DNA from: Litorimonas sp964565335
GTDB taxonomy: Bacteria; Pseudomonadota; Alphaproteobacteria; Caulobacterales; Maricaulaceae
Assembly (NCBI GenBank): GCA_964565335.1
Contig: CAZMEN010000037.1
Span: 1-27,501 of the forward strand
DNA: 27,501 nucleotides
Reading direction: 5' to 3'
Numbering within the stretch: position 1 is the stretch's first letter; every line of letters starts with the position of its first letter. Below the pieces are notes generated by a model, which had not been told where the DNA came from, did no database searches, and saw only the letters and a program-made list of their open reading frames with translations. Below, in pieces: positions 1 to 7,835 of the stretch. The translations under genes and the position numbers were made by a program.

Positions 1-28
1 CCTTGGGTAGTGACAGATTAATTGGCAT
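1..28 (-). CDS. ftsZ: Cell division protein FtsZ, first nine codons only (partial)
   Basis: An ATG at 28 (minus strand) opens a frame reading MPINLSLPK that runs off the left edge. Alphaproteobacterial FtsZ proteins begin in this style (for example MAISLSAP or MTINLQKP) before the conserved ELKPRI segment, and ftsZ is the expected gene after ftsA in dcw clusters. A GGGA sequence lies about 8 nt upstream as a ribosome binding site. FtsZ is the tubulin-like GTPase that forms the cytokinetic ring. Only nine residues are visible, so the call rests on position and N-terminal style. The flanking sequence should continue with a GGAGGNA-containing tubulin domain. Confidence 0.8.
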
Positions 29-81
29 GACGTTTCCCGATTATAGTCAATGTTTAGTTAAGACAGTGATGGGCGCAAAGC

Positions 82-97
82 GTTAAAGGGCGATTAA
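82..97 (-). promoter_or_regulatory. Perfect CtrA binding site in the ftsZ upstream region
   Basis: The minus strand reads TTAATCGCCCTTTAAC, an exact match to the CtrA consensus TTAA-N7-TTAAC. It lies in the 135-bp ftsA-ftsZ intergenic region, about 55 nt upstream of the ftsZ ATG. A further TTAAC half-site is at 57-61 on the same strand. In Caulobacter, CtrA binds the ftsZ promoter and represses it in swarmer cells, so the same role is inferred here. I cannot place a convincing -10/-35 pair next to it. A TATAAT at 40-45 is too close to the ATG to be a normal -10. Confidence 0.7.
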
Positions 98-125
98 GAA
101 ACGTAAGTTTCAGATGTAATTGCTT

Positions 126-164
126 ATATTTTCAGAGGTTTGGAAACCTTGGGTGGCAAAATAT
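126..164. repeat. Nested inverted repeat just after the ftsA stop
   Basis: The outer arms are ATATTTT (126-132) and AAAATAT (158-164). The inner arms are AGGTTT (136-141) and AAACCT (144-149) with a two-base centre. In the ftsA transcript this could fold into an AT-rich outer stem, an asymmetric internal loop and an inner stem. No U-run follows, so it is not a standard intrinsic terminator. It could be a protein-binding dyad or an mRNA processing structure between ftsA and ftsZ. Confidence 0.45.
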
Positions 165-1435
165 CAGAAGTTTTCACGTAACCACTGGAAAGACCGCCCC
201 AAAGCATGGCCTGAATAACGGCGTTCCCTAAAACGACGGCCTGACAAATCGGGCGGACCGGAAATGGCTTCGCCGCACGCCTCAAATGATTGTTTCAGCA
301 TCCCCGTAGCCACGGCGAAATCAGAAGATAGCAGCGTGTCATGCAGTCCAAAAATGCCATGAGGCTGCCCAATTCGCACACGCTTATTAAACTTCAACTC
401 AGCTAATTCACGGACGCCGTTAAGCTGCGCTCCTCCGCCCGTCAAAACGATTTGACGCCCAGAAATTTCTTCCATGCCCGAGTGATGTAAACGCTCTGCA
501 ATTAACTCAAATATCTCTTCAATACGGGAGCGAATGACTTCTGTCACAATCGCCCGCGGATGATGCTGTAGAGTATCCTGCGCGCCGACAGGGGGACAGG
601 GCACAGTCATGTGGTCATCATCAACGCCGTGAAGGGCAGAACCATAAATCGTTTTAATGCGCTCTGCGGCTTCAGGCGGAGTCGCCAGACCGCGCGCAAT
701 ATCATGGGTGACGCTAATCCCGCCGACCCCAATGGCATCCACGTGCATGAGGACACGATCACGGAATACGGCGACAGACGTCACGCCTGCGCCCAAATCA
801 ATCACTGTTGTACCCAAATCGCGTTCATCCTCAGTTAGAACCGATAAAGCCGACGCATAGGGCGATGCGGTGACAGACCGAATTTGAAGGTGACACCGCT
901 CAATACAGTGGGCAAGATTACGCAAAGGCCCGACACCCCCCAAAACAAAGTGCATGTCTACGCCAAGCGTTTTTCCGAACATGCCGCGCGGGTCTTGAAT
1001 ACCTGTTTCGCCGTCCACGCTCCAATTCATCGGAATCGCGTGAAGAATGGCATAATCTGGCTGAGACAATTCAGAGAGGCTGGAGTTCAGAACACGCTTC
1101 AAATCGCGGTCCGCAACGCCGCCGCTAGCAAATTCTGTCTGAACACGCATGTGTTGGGAGCGTAAAGAGCGAAGTGCAACGTTCACATTTACGCCATGGA
1201 CAGTGACGCCGGCAGAGCGCTCTGCCTTTTCAACGGCCGCGCGAATACCGGCTTCGGCTGCTTCTAAATCAATGACAGCGCCGTTTTTGACGCCTGCACT
1301 AACGCCAAACCCCGTTCCAATGAGGCGAACGCCGATATCAGGCTCCACCTTACCAATAAGGCACACGACTTTACTGGAGCCGATGTCTAGAACGGCAACT
1401 GTTTCCGCTGATTTCTGGGGGGACCGCCTAAACAT
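164..1435 (-). CDS. ftsA: Cell division protein FtsA
   Basis: FtsA is the actin-like ATPase that anchors FtsZ filaments to the inner membrane and recruits later division proteins. The 423-residue length is normal. The phosphate-1 loop DIGSSK is at residues 17-22, the phosphate-2 loop DLGAGVTS near 213-220, and the adenosine motif VLTGGGAQLNG near 328. The C-terminus ends in a short basic, aromatic segment (FQWLRENF) that fits the membrane-targeting amphipathic helix. It starts with ATG 9 nt after the ftsQ stop and is the last gene before ftsZ. The 135-bp gap that follows suggests ftsZ also has its own promoter. Confidence 0.97.
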   Translation of the reverse strand: MFRRSPQKSAETVAVLDIGSSKVVCLIGKVEPDIGVRLIGTGFGVSAGVKNGAVIDLEAAEAGIRAAVEKAERSAGVTVHGVNVNVALRSLRSQHMRVQTEFASGGVADRDLKRVLNSSLSELSQPDYAILHAIPMNWSVDGETGIQDPRGMFGKTLGVDMHFVLGGVGPLRNLAHCIERCHLQIRSVTASPYASALSVLTEDERDLGTTVIDLGAGVTSVAVFRDRVLMHVDAIGVGGISVTHDIARGLATPPEAAERIKTIYGSALHGVDDDHMTVPCPPVGAQDTLQHHPRAIVTEVIRSRIEEIFELIAERLHHSGMEEISGRQIVLTGGGAQLNGVRELAELKFNKRVRIGQPHGIFGLHDTLLSSDFAVATGMLKQSFEACGEAISGPPDLSGRRFRERRYSGHALGRSFQWLRENF

Positions 1436-1444
1436 TGTCGTCGA

Positions 1445-2326
1445 TTAAGCCTGTGTCTCGTCAACGGGACGAAGTGAAATACGGTCAGACAAGCGTAAGT
1501 CAATGACGCTTAATTTGCGGTCTAAAGCCTGCGTTTCGGCTTGTAAGGCTGCGAGCTGGGCGAAGGCTTTCTCTACGCCTGTGACAGGTAACTTCACGGT
1601 GATAGCCTCATCAATAACAAGATCCCAGCGTTTCTCGGAGACATAGACCGCCGATGAAACACGCGATTTTAAACCTGGCCATTCGCCCAAAAGCGCGTCG
1701 AGTTTCGCCGAATTCTTCGCCGCGCCTTTTCCGACAACGTGAAAAACACCCTCTGGTATAGTAATATCTCCCCCAATCGGCGCAATAACGGTACCGCTCA
1801 CATCGACAAGCGACAAAGCGCCTTCATTTTGCCAAAGCGCAAAAGGTTGATTTTCGACCAGTTGAACAACGATACGATCAGGCCAGAGGCGGCGCACCAC
1901 GGCGCGGTCTACCCAAGGCAGGCTTTCCGTTCTCACCTGCGCTTCGCGCAAATTGACACCGAAAAAATAATCTCCGGGGCGAATATTCAGGGCGCGGCGG
2001 ACTTCGGCCTCATCCAAACGCCCTTCCCCCATCACATCTACTTGCGAAACAACAAAGCCCATATTCATAAGGCGGTTCTGTTTATAGAGATTAGCGTTTT
2101 GCAGTATCATCGGCCAGAAACCACCGAGCCATAGAGCAACAACGGTTATCGCAGCAAAGACGCCAAAGACGCTTCCTGTGAAATGCAAAAAACTTTTACG
2201 CGAATGTCCTGCGGCACGAACCTTAGAGGCTGTCCAAGCTTTAGCGCCCCGTAACCCAGGCTTTAACGGAGAGACCCGTTGCACCGACCCATTCACATAG
2301 GACGATTTCTTATTTATCTTGGCCAT
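1445..2326 (-). CDS. ftsQ: Cell division protein FtsQ
   Basis: FtsQ is a bitopic inner-membrane protein of the divisome that works with FtsL (and normally FtsB) to regulate FtsWI. The 293-residue product has a basic cytoplasmic tail (about 1-50), one membrane segment (about 51-72) and a periplasmic POTRA domain (about 93-161, including FFGVNLREAQ and LPWVDRAVVRRLWPDRI), followed by the FtsQ beta domain. The long basic N-terminal tail is typical of alphaproteobacteria. Its ATG lies inside the end of ddl (13-nt overlap), and ftsA follows 9 nt after its stop. In Caulobacter a promoter ahead of ftsQA is cell-cycle controlled; I did not find a clear CtrA site inside ddl here. Confidence 0.96.
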   Translation of the reverse strand: MAKINKKSSYVNGSVQRVSPLKPGLRGAKAWTASKVRAAGHSRKSFLHFTGSVFGVFAAITVVALWLGGFWPMILQNANLYKQNRLMNMGFVVSQVDVMGEGRLDEAEVRRALNIRPGDYFFGVNLREAQVRTESLPWVDRAVVRRLWPDRIVVQLVENQPFALWQNEGALSLVDVSGTVIAPIGGDITIPEGVFHVVGKGAAKNSAKLDALLGEWPGLKSRVSSAVYVSEKRWDLVIDEAITVKLPVTGVEKAFAQLAALQAETQALDRKLSVIDLRLSDRISLRPVDETQA

Positions 2327-3237
2327 GTAGCGTCCTCAACCAACCAGCGGCAAAGCTGTCCAAACGTAATTCCGACATGTGCGGCCTGTTCAGGCGCGAG
2401 GGACATCGGAGTCATTCCGGGTTGAGTATTCACTTCAAGCATTACGATTTTGTTTACTATGGTACCAGAAATTGCATTTTTTTCATAAAATCTGAAATCT
2501 GCGCGCGACAATCCGCGACATCCTAAGGCTGTATGGGCTTTTAAGGCCCAATCTTTACAAATTTCAGTCACTTCATCGGAAATGTCTGCGGGCACTACAT
2601 GAATGGAACCGCCATCAGCGTATTTGGCTTCGTAGTCATACCATTCAGTCTGAGGGATAATTTCGGTCACGGCCAAGGCTTTGTCATTCATCACGGCCAC
2701 GGTAAGTTCCCGTCCGGGGATATAAGCCTCAACAATGACCTCTTCGCCCATTTCGGTGTCTTCGGCGATAGCGGCGGAATAATTCGTGTGCTCATCATGG
2801 ATGATATAAACTGATTTTGATGATCCCTGCCCGTTAGGTTTTACCACATAAGGTGGGGGGATGGGATGAGCTTTGGCAACCTCTAGCCGATTAAACAAAC
2901 CGCCTTCGGGGACATCAATACCGACAGCTCGTAGAACATGTTTAGTGCGATGCTTATCCATGGCAAGAGCCGAGGCCATCACACCTGAATGTGTATAAGG
3001 TTTACCGTACATATCGAGAACGCCCTGCACACGGCCGTCTTCGCCCCAATCGCCGTGGAGCGCATTAAAAACCACGTCCGGCTTGGCGGCGCTTAATTGG
3101 TTCCAGAGGTCACGCGTGACATCAATCTCGGTAACGTCATATCCCTCTTCGCGTAGAGCCTCTGCACAAGCGGCTCCTGACACTAAGGACACCTCGCGTT
3201 CAGAGGAGATACCGCCTTTTAAAACCGCTATCTTCAT
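2314..3237 (-). CDS. ddl: D-alanine--D-alanine ligase
   Basis: Ddl joins two D-alanines with ATP to make the dipeptide that MurF adds to the stem peptide. The protein has 307 residues, the length of the DdlB form. An ATP-grasp fold is indicated by HGDWGEDG (61-68), the substrate-loop region PYTHSG (80-85), VVKPNGQGSS for ATP binding and the Mg/phosphate motif EVNTQPGM (268-275). It starts with ATG in an ATGA overlap with the murB stop, and its 3' end overlaps ftsQ by 13 nt, so translation is probably coupled on both sides. Nothing unusual. Confidence 0.97.
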   Translation of the reverse strand: MKIAVLKGGISSEREVSLVSGAACAEALREEGYDVTEIDVTRDLWNQLSAAKPDVVFNALHGDWGEDGRVQGVLDMYGKPYTHSGVMASALAMDKHRTKHVLRAVGIDVPEGGLFNRLEVAKAHPIPPPYVVKPNGQGSSKSVYIIHDEHTNYSAAIAEDTEMGEEVIVEAYIPGRELTVAVMNDKALAVTEIIPQTEWYDYEAKYADGGSIHVVPADISDEVTEICKDWALKAHTALGCRGLSRADFRFYEKNAISGTIVNKIVMLEVNTQPGMTPMSLAPEQAAHVGITFGQLCRWLVEDATWPR

Positions 3238-4145
3238 AAAGACACCCCAATGCGTTTAACTTCCCATTCGAGTTCAACGCCTTCACTTGCGCGGACTTTT
3301 TCGCGCATAGCTTCGCCGAGTTTTTCAAGGTCTGATGCCGTGGCATCGCCCGTATTAATCATAAAATTACAGTGTTTTTCACTCATTTGCGCGCCGCCAA
3401 CACGAAAGCCGCGACCGCCCGCCGCGTCAATGACCTGCCACGCACCGCGCCCCCCTGAAGTTACAGGGTCAGGGTTCTTAAACGTTGACCCACCTGTTTT
3501 CTCGCGAATAGGCTGGCTTTCTTCTCGTTTTTGCGTAATCGCCTTCATGCGTTCCGTGACAGCCTCTACAGTATCGGGCAGCCCCCTAAAAACAGCCTCT
3601 GTAAAAATCAGGTCGGACGCCGCCTCACTTCCGCGATACCGATAACCAAAATCATCAACGCTTAAAACTTCGCGGCGACCGCGGCGGTCAACAGCAACAG
3701 CTTCGACCAAAACGTCTTTGGTCTCCGCGCCGTAACATCCGGCATTCATGCGCAGCGCACCGCCGATTGTGCCGGGAATACCCGCATAAAACTCCAACCC
3801 GCCAATACCGTTTTTGGCGGCCACCTTGGCTACTTTATTATCCAAAGCCGCTGCACCCGCCGTTACCTTTTGCCCGTCGCAAGACACTTTCGCAAAGCTT
3901 GGCCCTAGACGAATAACCACGCCTTTGACGCCTCCGTCACGAATAAGCGTATTTGACGCCACCCCCAAAACCTGAACCGGTATATCCGCAGAGGTAGAGG
4001 ACAGGAAATGCGCTAAGTCTGCTTCATCTTTTGGCATAAAGAATACTTCCGCAGGCCCGCCCACACGCAACCAACTGTAAGGGGCCAGAGGCACATTGGC
4101 TTTGAGCGACCCGCGAACCTGTGGCAGTCGATCAATCAATGCCAT
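3234..4145 (-). CDS. murB: UDP-N-acetylenolpyruvoylglucosamine reductase MurB
   Basis: MurB is a cytoplasmic FAD enzyme that reduces UDP-GlcNAc-enolpyruvate to UDP-MurNAc with NADPH. I place the start at the ATG at 4145, giving 303 residues. A TTG one codon upstream is possible but less likely. The murC stop and this ATG share a base (TGATG), a re-initiation arrangement. The FAD-binding part shows YSWLRVGGPAE, LGVASNTLIRDGG and GIPGTIGGALRMNAGCYG. The C-terminal domain carries GGSTFKNP, with the proton-donating Ser, and KHCNFMINTG. The length and the missing long insert fit the type II MurB common in this class. Confidence 0.96.
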   Translation of the reverse strand: MALIDRLPQVRGSLKANVPLAPYSWLRVGGPAEVFFMPKDEADLAHFLSSTSADIPVQVLGVASNTLIRDGGVKGVVIRLGPSFAKVSCDGQKVTAGAAALDNKVAKVAAKNGIGGLEFYAGIPGTIGGALRMNAGCYGAETKDVLVEAVAVDRRGRREVLSVDDFGYRYRGSEAASDLIFTEAVFRGLPDTVEAVTERMKAITQKREESQPIREKTGGSTFKNPDPVTSGGRGAWQVIDAAGGRGFRVGGAQMSEKHCNFMINTGDATASDLEKLGEAMREKVRASEGVELEWEVKRIGVSL

Positions 4146-5563
4146 CAAAGCGCGCCCAAATTTGCCGCCAAATCAGCGGCCCAATAGGTAATGTCGCCCG
4201 CCCCCAGACACACGATTAAATCACCGTCTTCAAGGTTGGGTTTCAGGTCTTGCGCCAAGGTTAACTTTCCGGTCAGGCCTACATTTTTATGGCCATGCGA
4301 AGTGAGGCTTTTGGCCAATGATGGCCCGCTAATGCCTTCAATAGGATCCTCTCCTGCTTCGTAAACATCCGCGACATAAACGTGGTCAGCATCGTTGAAG
4401 CAGGTCGAGAACTCTTCGAAATGATGCGATAGGCGCGAATAACGGTGCGGTTGGACGACCGCATGAACCTTGCCCTTCGCAACTTGCCTTGCCGCTTTCA
4501 GAACAGCTGAAATTTCGACGGGGTGATGACCGTAATCATCAATAATTGTGACGCCGTTCCATTCACCCACTTTGGTAAAGCGTCTTTTGACACCGCCAAA
4601 GCTGTTTAATCCGGCCCGAACTTGCGCCTCAGTAAGACCAAGTTCGCGGGAGACAGCAATCGCCGATAAGACATTTTGCGTATTATGCTTGCCCGCCATA
4701 GGCAGGAATAAACCGGTCCATGTTTCTGCGTCGTTAAAGACAACGTCAAAACGAGACCCTGTCGGTTCCAGATCTAAATTCTCGCCCCGCACATCGGCCT
4801 GCGGGTTAAAACCATAGGTGATAACACGGCGGTCTGTCACTTTACTGACAAGTGCCTGCACCTCTGGGTGGTCAATACACAAAACAGAAAATCCATAAAA
4901 AGGAAGCGTTTCGACAAAATTTTGAAAGGCGGCTCTCAACGTATCGAAGTCACCATAATGCTCCATGTGTTCGGGATCTATATTTGTAACGATTGCCACA
5001 GTCGGGAGAAGTTTCAGGAAAGAGCCGTCACTCTCATCCGCCTCAACGACCATCCAGTCGCCCATGCCTAATTTCGCGTTGGACCCATAGGCATTGATAA
5101 TACCGCCATTGATAACAGTTGGGTCAATATCGCCGCCTTCTAAAAGGGCCGCAATCATCGTCGTTGTGGTAGTTTTGCCGTGTGTTCCGCCGACAGCAAT
5201 CGTCCATTTTAACCGCATTAATTCAGCCAGCATTTCAGCGCGGCGCACAACGGGTATAGAGGTGGCGCGCGCCTCCACTAATTCAGGGTTATCTGGCGGA
5301 ATAGCAGAAGAGAGCACGACAGCGCCTGCGCCTTTAACTTGGCCTTCTTTCTGGCCGATAAAGATATTGGCCCCCAATTTACGTAATCGCTCCGTGTTCG
5401 CACTTTCGCGCATGTCAGAGCCTTGAACCTGATAGCCCAAATTTAGTAGCACTTCGGCAATACCGCTCATGCCGATGCCGCCAATACCAACAAAATGGAT
5501 AGGGCCGGTATCAAAGGGCACTTTGGTTGCAAGGGATTGGGTTTTTAAGTCGGGTTGGGGCAT
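4145..5563 (-). CDS. murC: UDP-N-acetylmuramate--L-alanine ligase MurC
   Basis: MurC adds L-alanine to UDP-MurNAc using ATP, the first stem-peptide step. I chose the ATG at 5563 (472 residues). The open frame extends to 5707, but those 48 extra residues overlap murG by 119 nt and do not look like MurC, whereas MPQPD leads normally into the Rossmann motif VGIGGIGMSGIAEVL (25-39). The P-loop AVGGTHGKTTT is at about 123-133, followed by VEADESDGSF, TNIDPEHMEHYG, DDYGHHPVEI and PHRYSR. The start lies 25 nt after the murG stop, and the stop shares a base with the murB ATG. Confidence 0.95.
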   Translation of the reverse strand: MPQPDLKTQSLATKVPFDTGPIHFVGIGGIGMSGIAEVLLNLGYQVQGSDMRESANTERLRKLGANIFIGQKEGQVKGAGAVVLSSAIPPDNPELVEARATSIPVVRRAEMLAELMRLKWTIAVGGTHGKTTTTTMIAALLEGGDIDPTVINGGIINAYGSNAKLGMGDWMVVEADESDGSFLKLLPTVAIVTNIDPEHMEHYGDFDTLRAAFQNFVETLPFYGFSVLCIDHPEVQALVSKVTDRRVITYGFNPQADVRGENLDLEPTGSRFDVVFNDAETWTGLFLPMAGKHNTQNVLSAIAVSRELGLTEAQVRAGLNSFGGVKRRFTKVGEWNGVTIIDDYGHHPVEISAVLKAARQVAKGKVHAVVQPHRYSRLSHHFEEFSTCFNDADHVYVADVYEAGEDPIEGISGPSLAKSLTSHGHKNVGLTGKLTLAQDLKPNLEDGDLIVCLGAGDITYWAADLAANLGAL

Positions 5564-5588
5564 GTTATTTTTATCTTCTTTATGCCCG

Positions 5589-6680
5589 TCATTTGACGGT
5601 CGATTTAAGGGCGATGGCCGAGACCAAGGCCGCAAGGTCTGCGGCAGCAAGCGGTCGTCCCGCGCTGCGGGCGGCGTCTGATGCGGTTGTAAGCCAGTTT
5701 GAATCACTAAGCCTTGCCTCCAAAATAGATTTCACGGCATCCCGTGTAAACTCGGATTCAGGCAAAATATCGGCGGCACCGAGGCGTTCCAGAGACAATG
5801 CGTTGGCGGTTTGATGATCATCCATCGCAATGGCCAATGGCACGAGAAGGCTTGGCTTCCCCATAACGGCAATTTCGGACACAGAAGACGCGCCCGCACG
5901 GCCAATCACAAAATGCGCTTCGGCCAGATGTGTTTCAATATTATCAAAGAAGGGTTCGCAGATCGCGTTCACGCCTGCGGCCTCATAAAGGCGCTTGGCG
6001 CTGTCCAGATGTTCAGCCCGTGCCTGTTGGACGACATTCAAACTCTCTCGCATACGCTCCGGCAAAATAGCGATGGCTTGAGGAACAACTTCACTCACGA
6101 TACGCGCGCCGAGGCTCCCGCCTACAATCAGCAGGTTTATTTCATTTGTCGGCAGTTCATAGCTTTCCGGAACAGCCGCAATAATTTGCTCGCGTAAGGG
6201 ATTACCCAAGACCTCATGCCTGGCCCCTTTAGGCAGCCGATCTAAGGCCTCAAATCCGGACGCGACACATTTAGCTTTGGCGGCAAAGACTCTGTTCACG
6301 CGCCCTAAAACGGCATTCTGCTCATGGAGCACCGTCGGTACATTCAGGGCCTGCGCAGCTTTTAAGGCCGGGAAGGCAGGATACCCGCCAAAACCAACCA
6401 CAATATCAGGCTTCCAAGTTTGGATAAACTGGCGGGCCTGCGAGACGCCTTTACGCAGTTTAAATGCGCCCTTTGCTGAGGCCAGAGGCCGTTTGAGCGA
6501 GAGGCTAGCCGACTCAACTTCCATAATAGGGTCTGCGGGAATTTTATCGGTATGTTTTCGGCCTCGGGCATCGGTCATCATCGCGATGTCCCAGCCCTTC
6601 GCTTTTAATGTTTCTGCCAGAGCTTGCGCCGGGAACATGTGTCCGCCTGTGCCGCCCGCTGCGAGTAATAACTTCGGCAC
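5589..6680 (-). CDS. murG: Lipid II synthase MurG (GlcNAc transferase)
   Basis: MurG is a GT28-family glycosyltransferase on the inner face of the membrane that adds GlcNAc to lipid I to give lipid II. The 363-residue protein has the N-terminal G-loop GGTGGH (9-14), VGFGGYPAFPAL, HEQNAVLGRVNR, the second G-loop IVGGSLGA, and the UDP-GlcNAc motif GRAGASSVSEIA followed by DDHQTANA. It starts with GTG at 6680. A GGAG sequence 8 nt upstream, lying over the ftsW stop region, supports this start. Only 3 nt separate it from ftsW. Confidence 0.96.
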   Translation of the reverse strand: MPKLLLAAGGTGGHMFPAQALAETLKAKGWDIAMMTDARGRKHTDKIPADPIMEVESASLSLKRPLASAKGAFKLRKGVSQARQFIQTWKPDIVVGFGGYPAFPALKAAQALNVPTVLHEQNAVLGRVNRVFAAKAKCVASGFEALDRLPKGARHEVLGNPLREQIIAAVPESYELPTNEINLLIVGGSLGARIVSEVVPQAIAILPERMRESLNVVQQARAEHLDSAKRLYEAAGVNAICEPFFDNIETHLAEAHFVIGRAGASSVSEIAVMGKPSLLVPLAIAMDDHQTANALSLERLGAADILPESEFTRDAVKSILEARLSDSNWLTTASDAARSAGRPLAAADLAALVSAIALKSTVK

Positions 6681-6683
6681 GCC

Positions 6684-7835
6684 TTAATCTCCGTAACCAT
6701 AGGCTCCGGGACGTTTTGCTGTGAAAGCAAGAATAAGCCCGGCGGTAAAACACAGTGAAAGAAGAGACGAGCCACCAGATGAAATAAACGGCAAAGTCAT
6801 ACCTTTGGACGGGGCCATGTTCAGATTGACGAATAAATTAATCACCATTTGCATGCCCACTAAGGTTGCCAACCCCGCCACGGCCAGCTGACAGAAATAA
6901 TCGTTAAGCCGTAAAGCGTTGCGATAAGCGCGGATGACAAAGCTGGCGAGCAGGATAATTAAAACAACGGAAATCAAAAACCCAAATTCCTCTACTGTCA
7001 CGGCAAAGATGAAATCTGTGTGTCCGTCAGGAATGTCGAACTTCACAGCGCCTTCCCCCGGCCCTCGTCCGAATAATCCGCCATGTGCAATCGCCTCCAA
7101 AGCTTTGTCCGTTTGGAAGCTATCAGCGGAATTGGGCGACATAAAGGCCTCCACACGCGCTCTGACATGAGGCAAAGCCATATAGGCCGCAACGGAGCTG
7201 AGCATAATACCCGCAATGAAGAACAAGACCCAACCCAAAGATAATCCGGCGAAGAAAAATACGGCGGCAAACCCTAAGGTCAGCAAGAAGGATTGACCAA
7301 AATCGGGCTGGGTAATCAATAGTCCGATCATCAGCATATAGACAATAATCACGATCACGATCGATGGTACTCCGGGGTCTTTTTTATGCACGGAGAACAT
7401 CCACGCCGCGAAGACAATAAAAGCTGGTTTAGCAAATTCCGATGGCTGTAAAGAGAACCCTAAAAAGCGGAACCAACGTACCGCTCCCTTCACTTCATAC
7501 CCAATGAGGGGCAGCGCCGCCATCAACGCGATGGTCGCCAATAATGTCACCACACCCAATCGTCTGGCCCAAAGAGGACCAAGGAAAGAGACGAATATCG
7601 CCCCACTGACACCAACAAGCGCAAACAGAACATGTTTATAGAGGAAGAAAAACGGATTGGCATAGCCCAATCTCTCCGCCGCCGCCGGAGACGCGGCCAT
7701 CGATAAAATCAAGCCTGCGCCTAAAAGAACAATCAGCAAAACTAATTGCGGCTGGTCGACACTGCGCCACCATTCCCCGACAAAGGTTCGGCGAGACCTA
7801 GAGGATAAATACCCTTGCTTGCCGATGACCGTCAC
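6684..7835 (-). CDS. ftsW: Septal peptidoglycan polymerase FtsW (SEDS family)
   Basis: FtsW polymerises lipid II into glycan strands at the septum together with FtsI. The product has 383 residues and about ten membrane helices. SEDS motifs are visible: LGFSLQPSEFAKPAFI, TQPDFGQSFLL, GPGEGAVKFDIPDGHTDFIF with its conserved Asp, and PSKGMTLPFISSGGSS. The start is GTG, in a GTGA overlap with the murD stop. The cytoplasmic N-terminus before the first helix (about 35 residues) fits FtsW rather than RodA, as does the position between murD and murG. Confidence 0.96.
   Translation of the reverse strand: MTVIGKQGYLSSRSRRTFVGEWWRSVDQPQLVLLIVLLGAGLILSMAASPAAAERLGYANPFFFLYKHVLFALVGVSGAIFVSFLGPLWARRLGVVTLLATIALMAALPLIGYEVKGAVRWFRFLGFSLQPSEFAKPAFIVFAAWMFSVHKKDPGVPSIVIVIIVYMLMIGLLITQPDFGQSFLLTLGFAAVFFFAGLSLGWVLFFIAGIMLSSVAAYMALPHVRARVEAFMSPNSADSFQTDKALEAIAHGGLFGRGPGEGAVKFDIPDGHTDFIFAVTVEEFGFLISVVLIILLASFVIRAYRNALRLNDYFCQLAVAGLATLVGMQMVINLFVNLNMAPSKGMTLPFISSGGSSLLSLCFTAGLILAFTAKRPGAYGYGD

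Noticed and set aside
40..45. TATAAT on the minus strand as the ftsZ -10 box
   Set aside because: It is 12 nt before the ATG and would leave almost no leader although a ribosome binding site is present; no -35 lies at the right distance.
5564..5707. 48-residue N-terminal extension of MurC
   Set aside because: It overlaps murG by 119 nt and resembles no MurC. The ATG at 5563 gives the normal family length.
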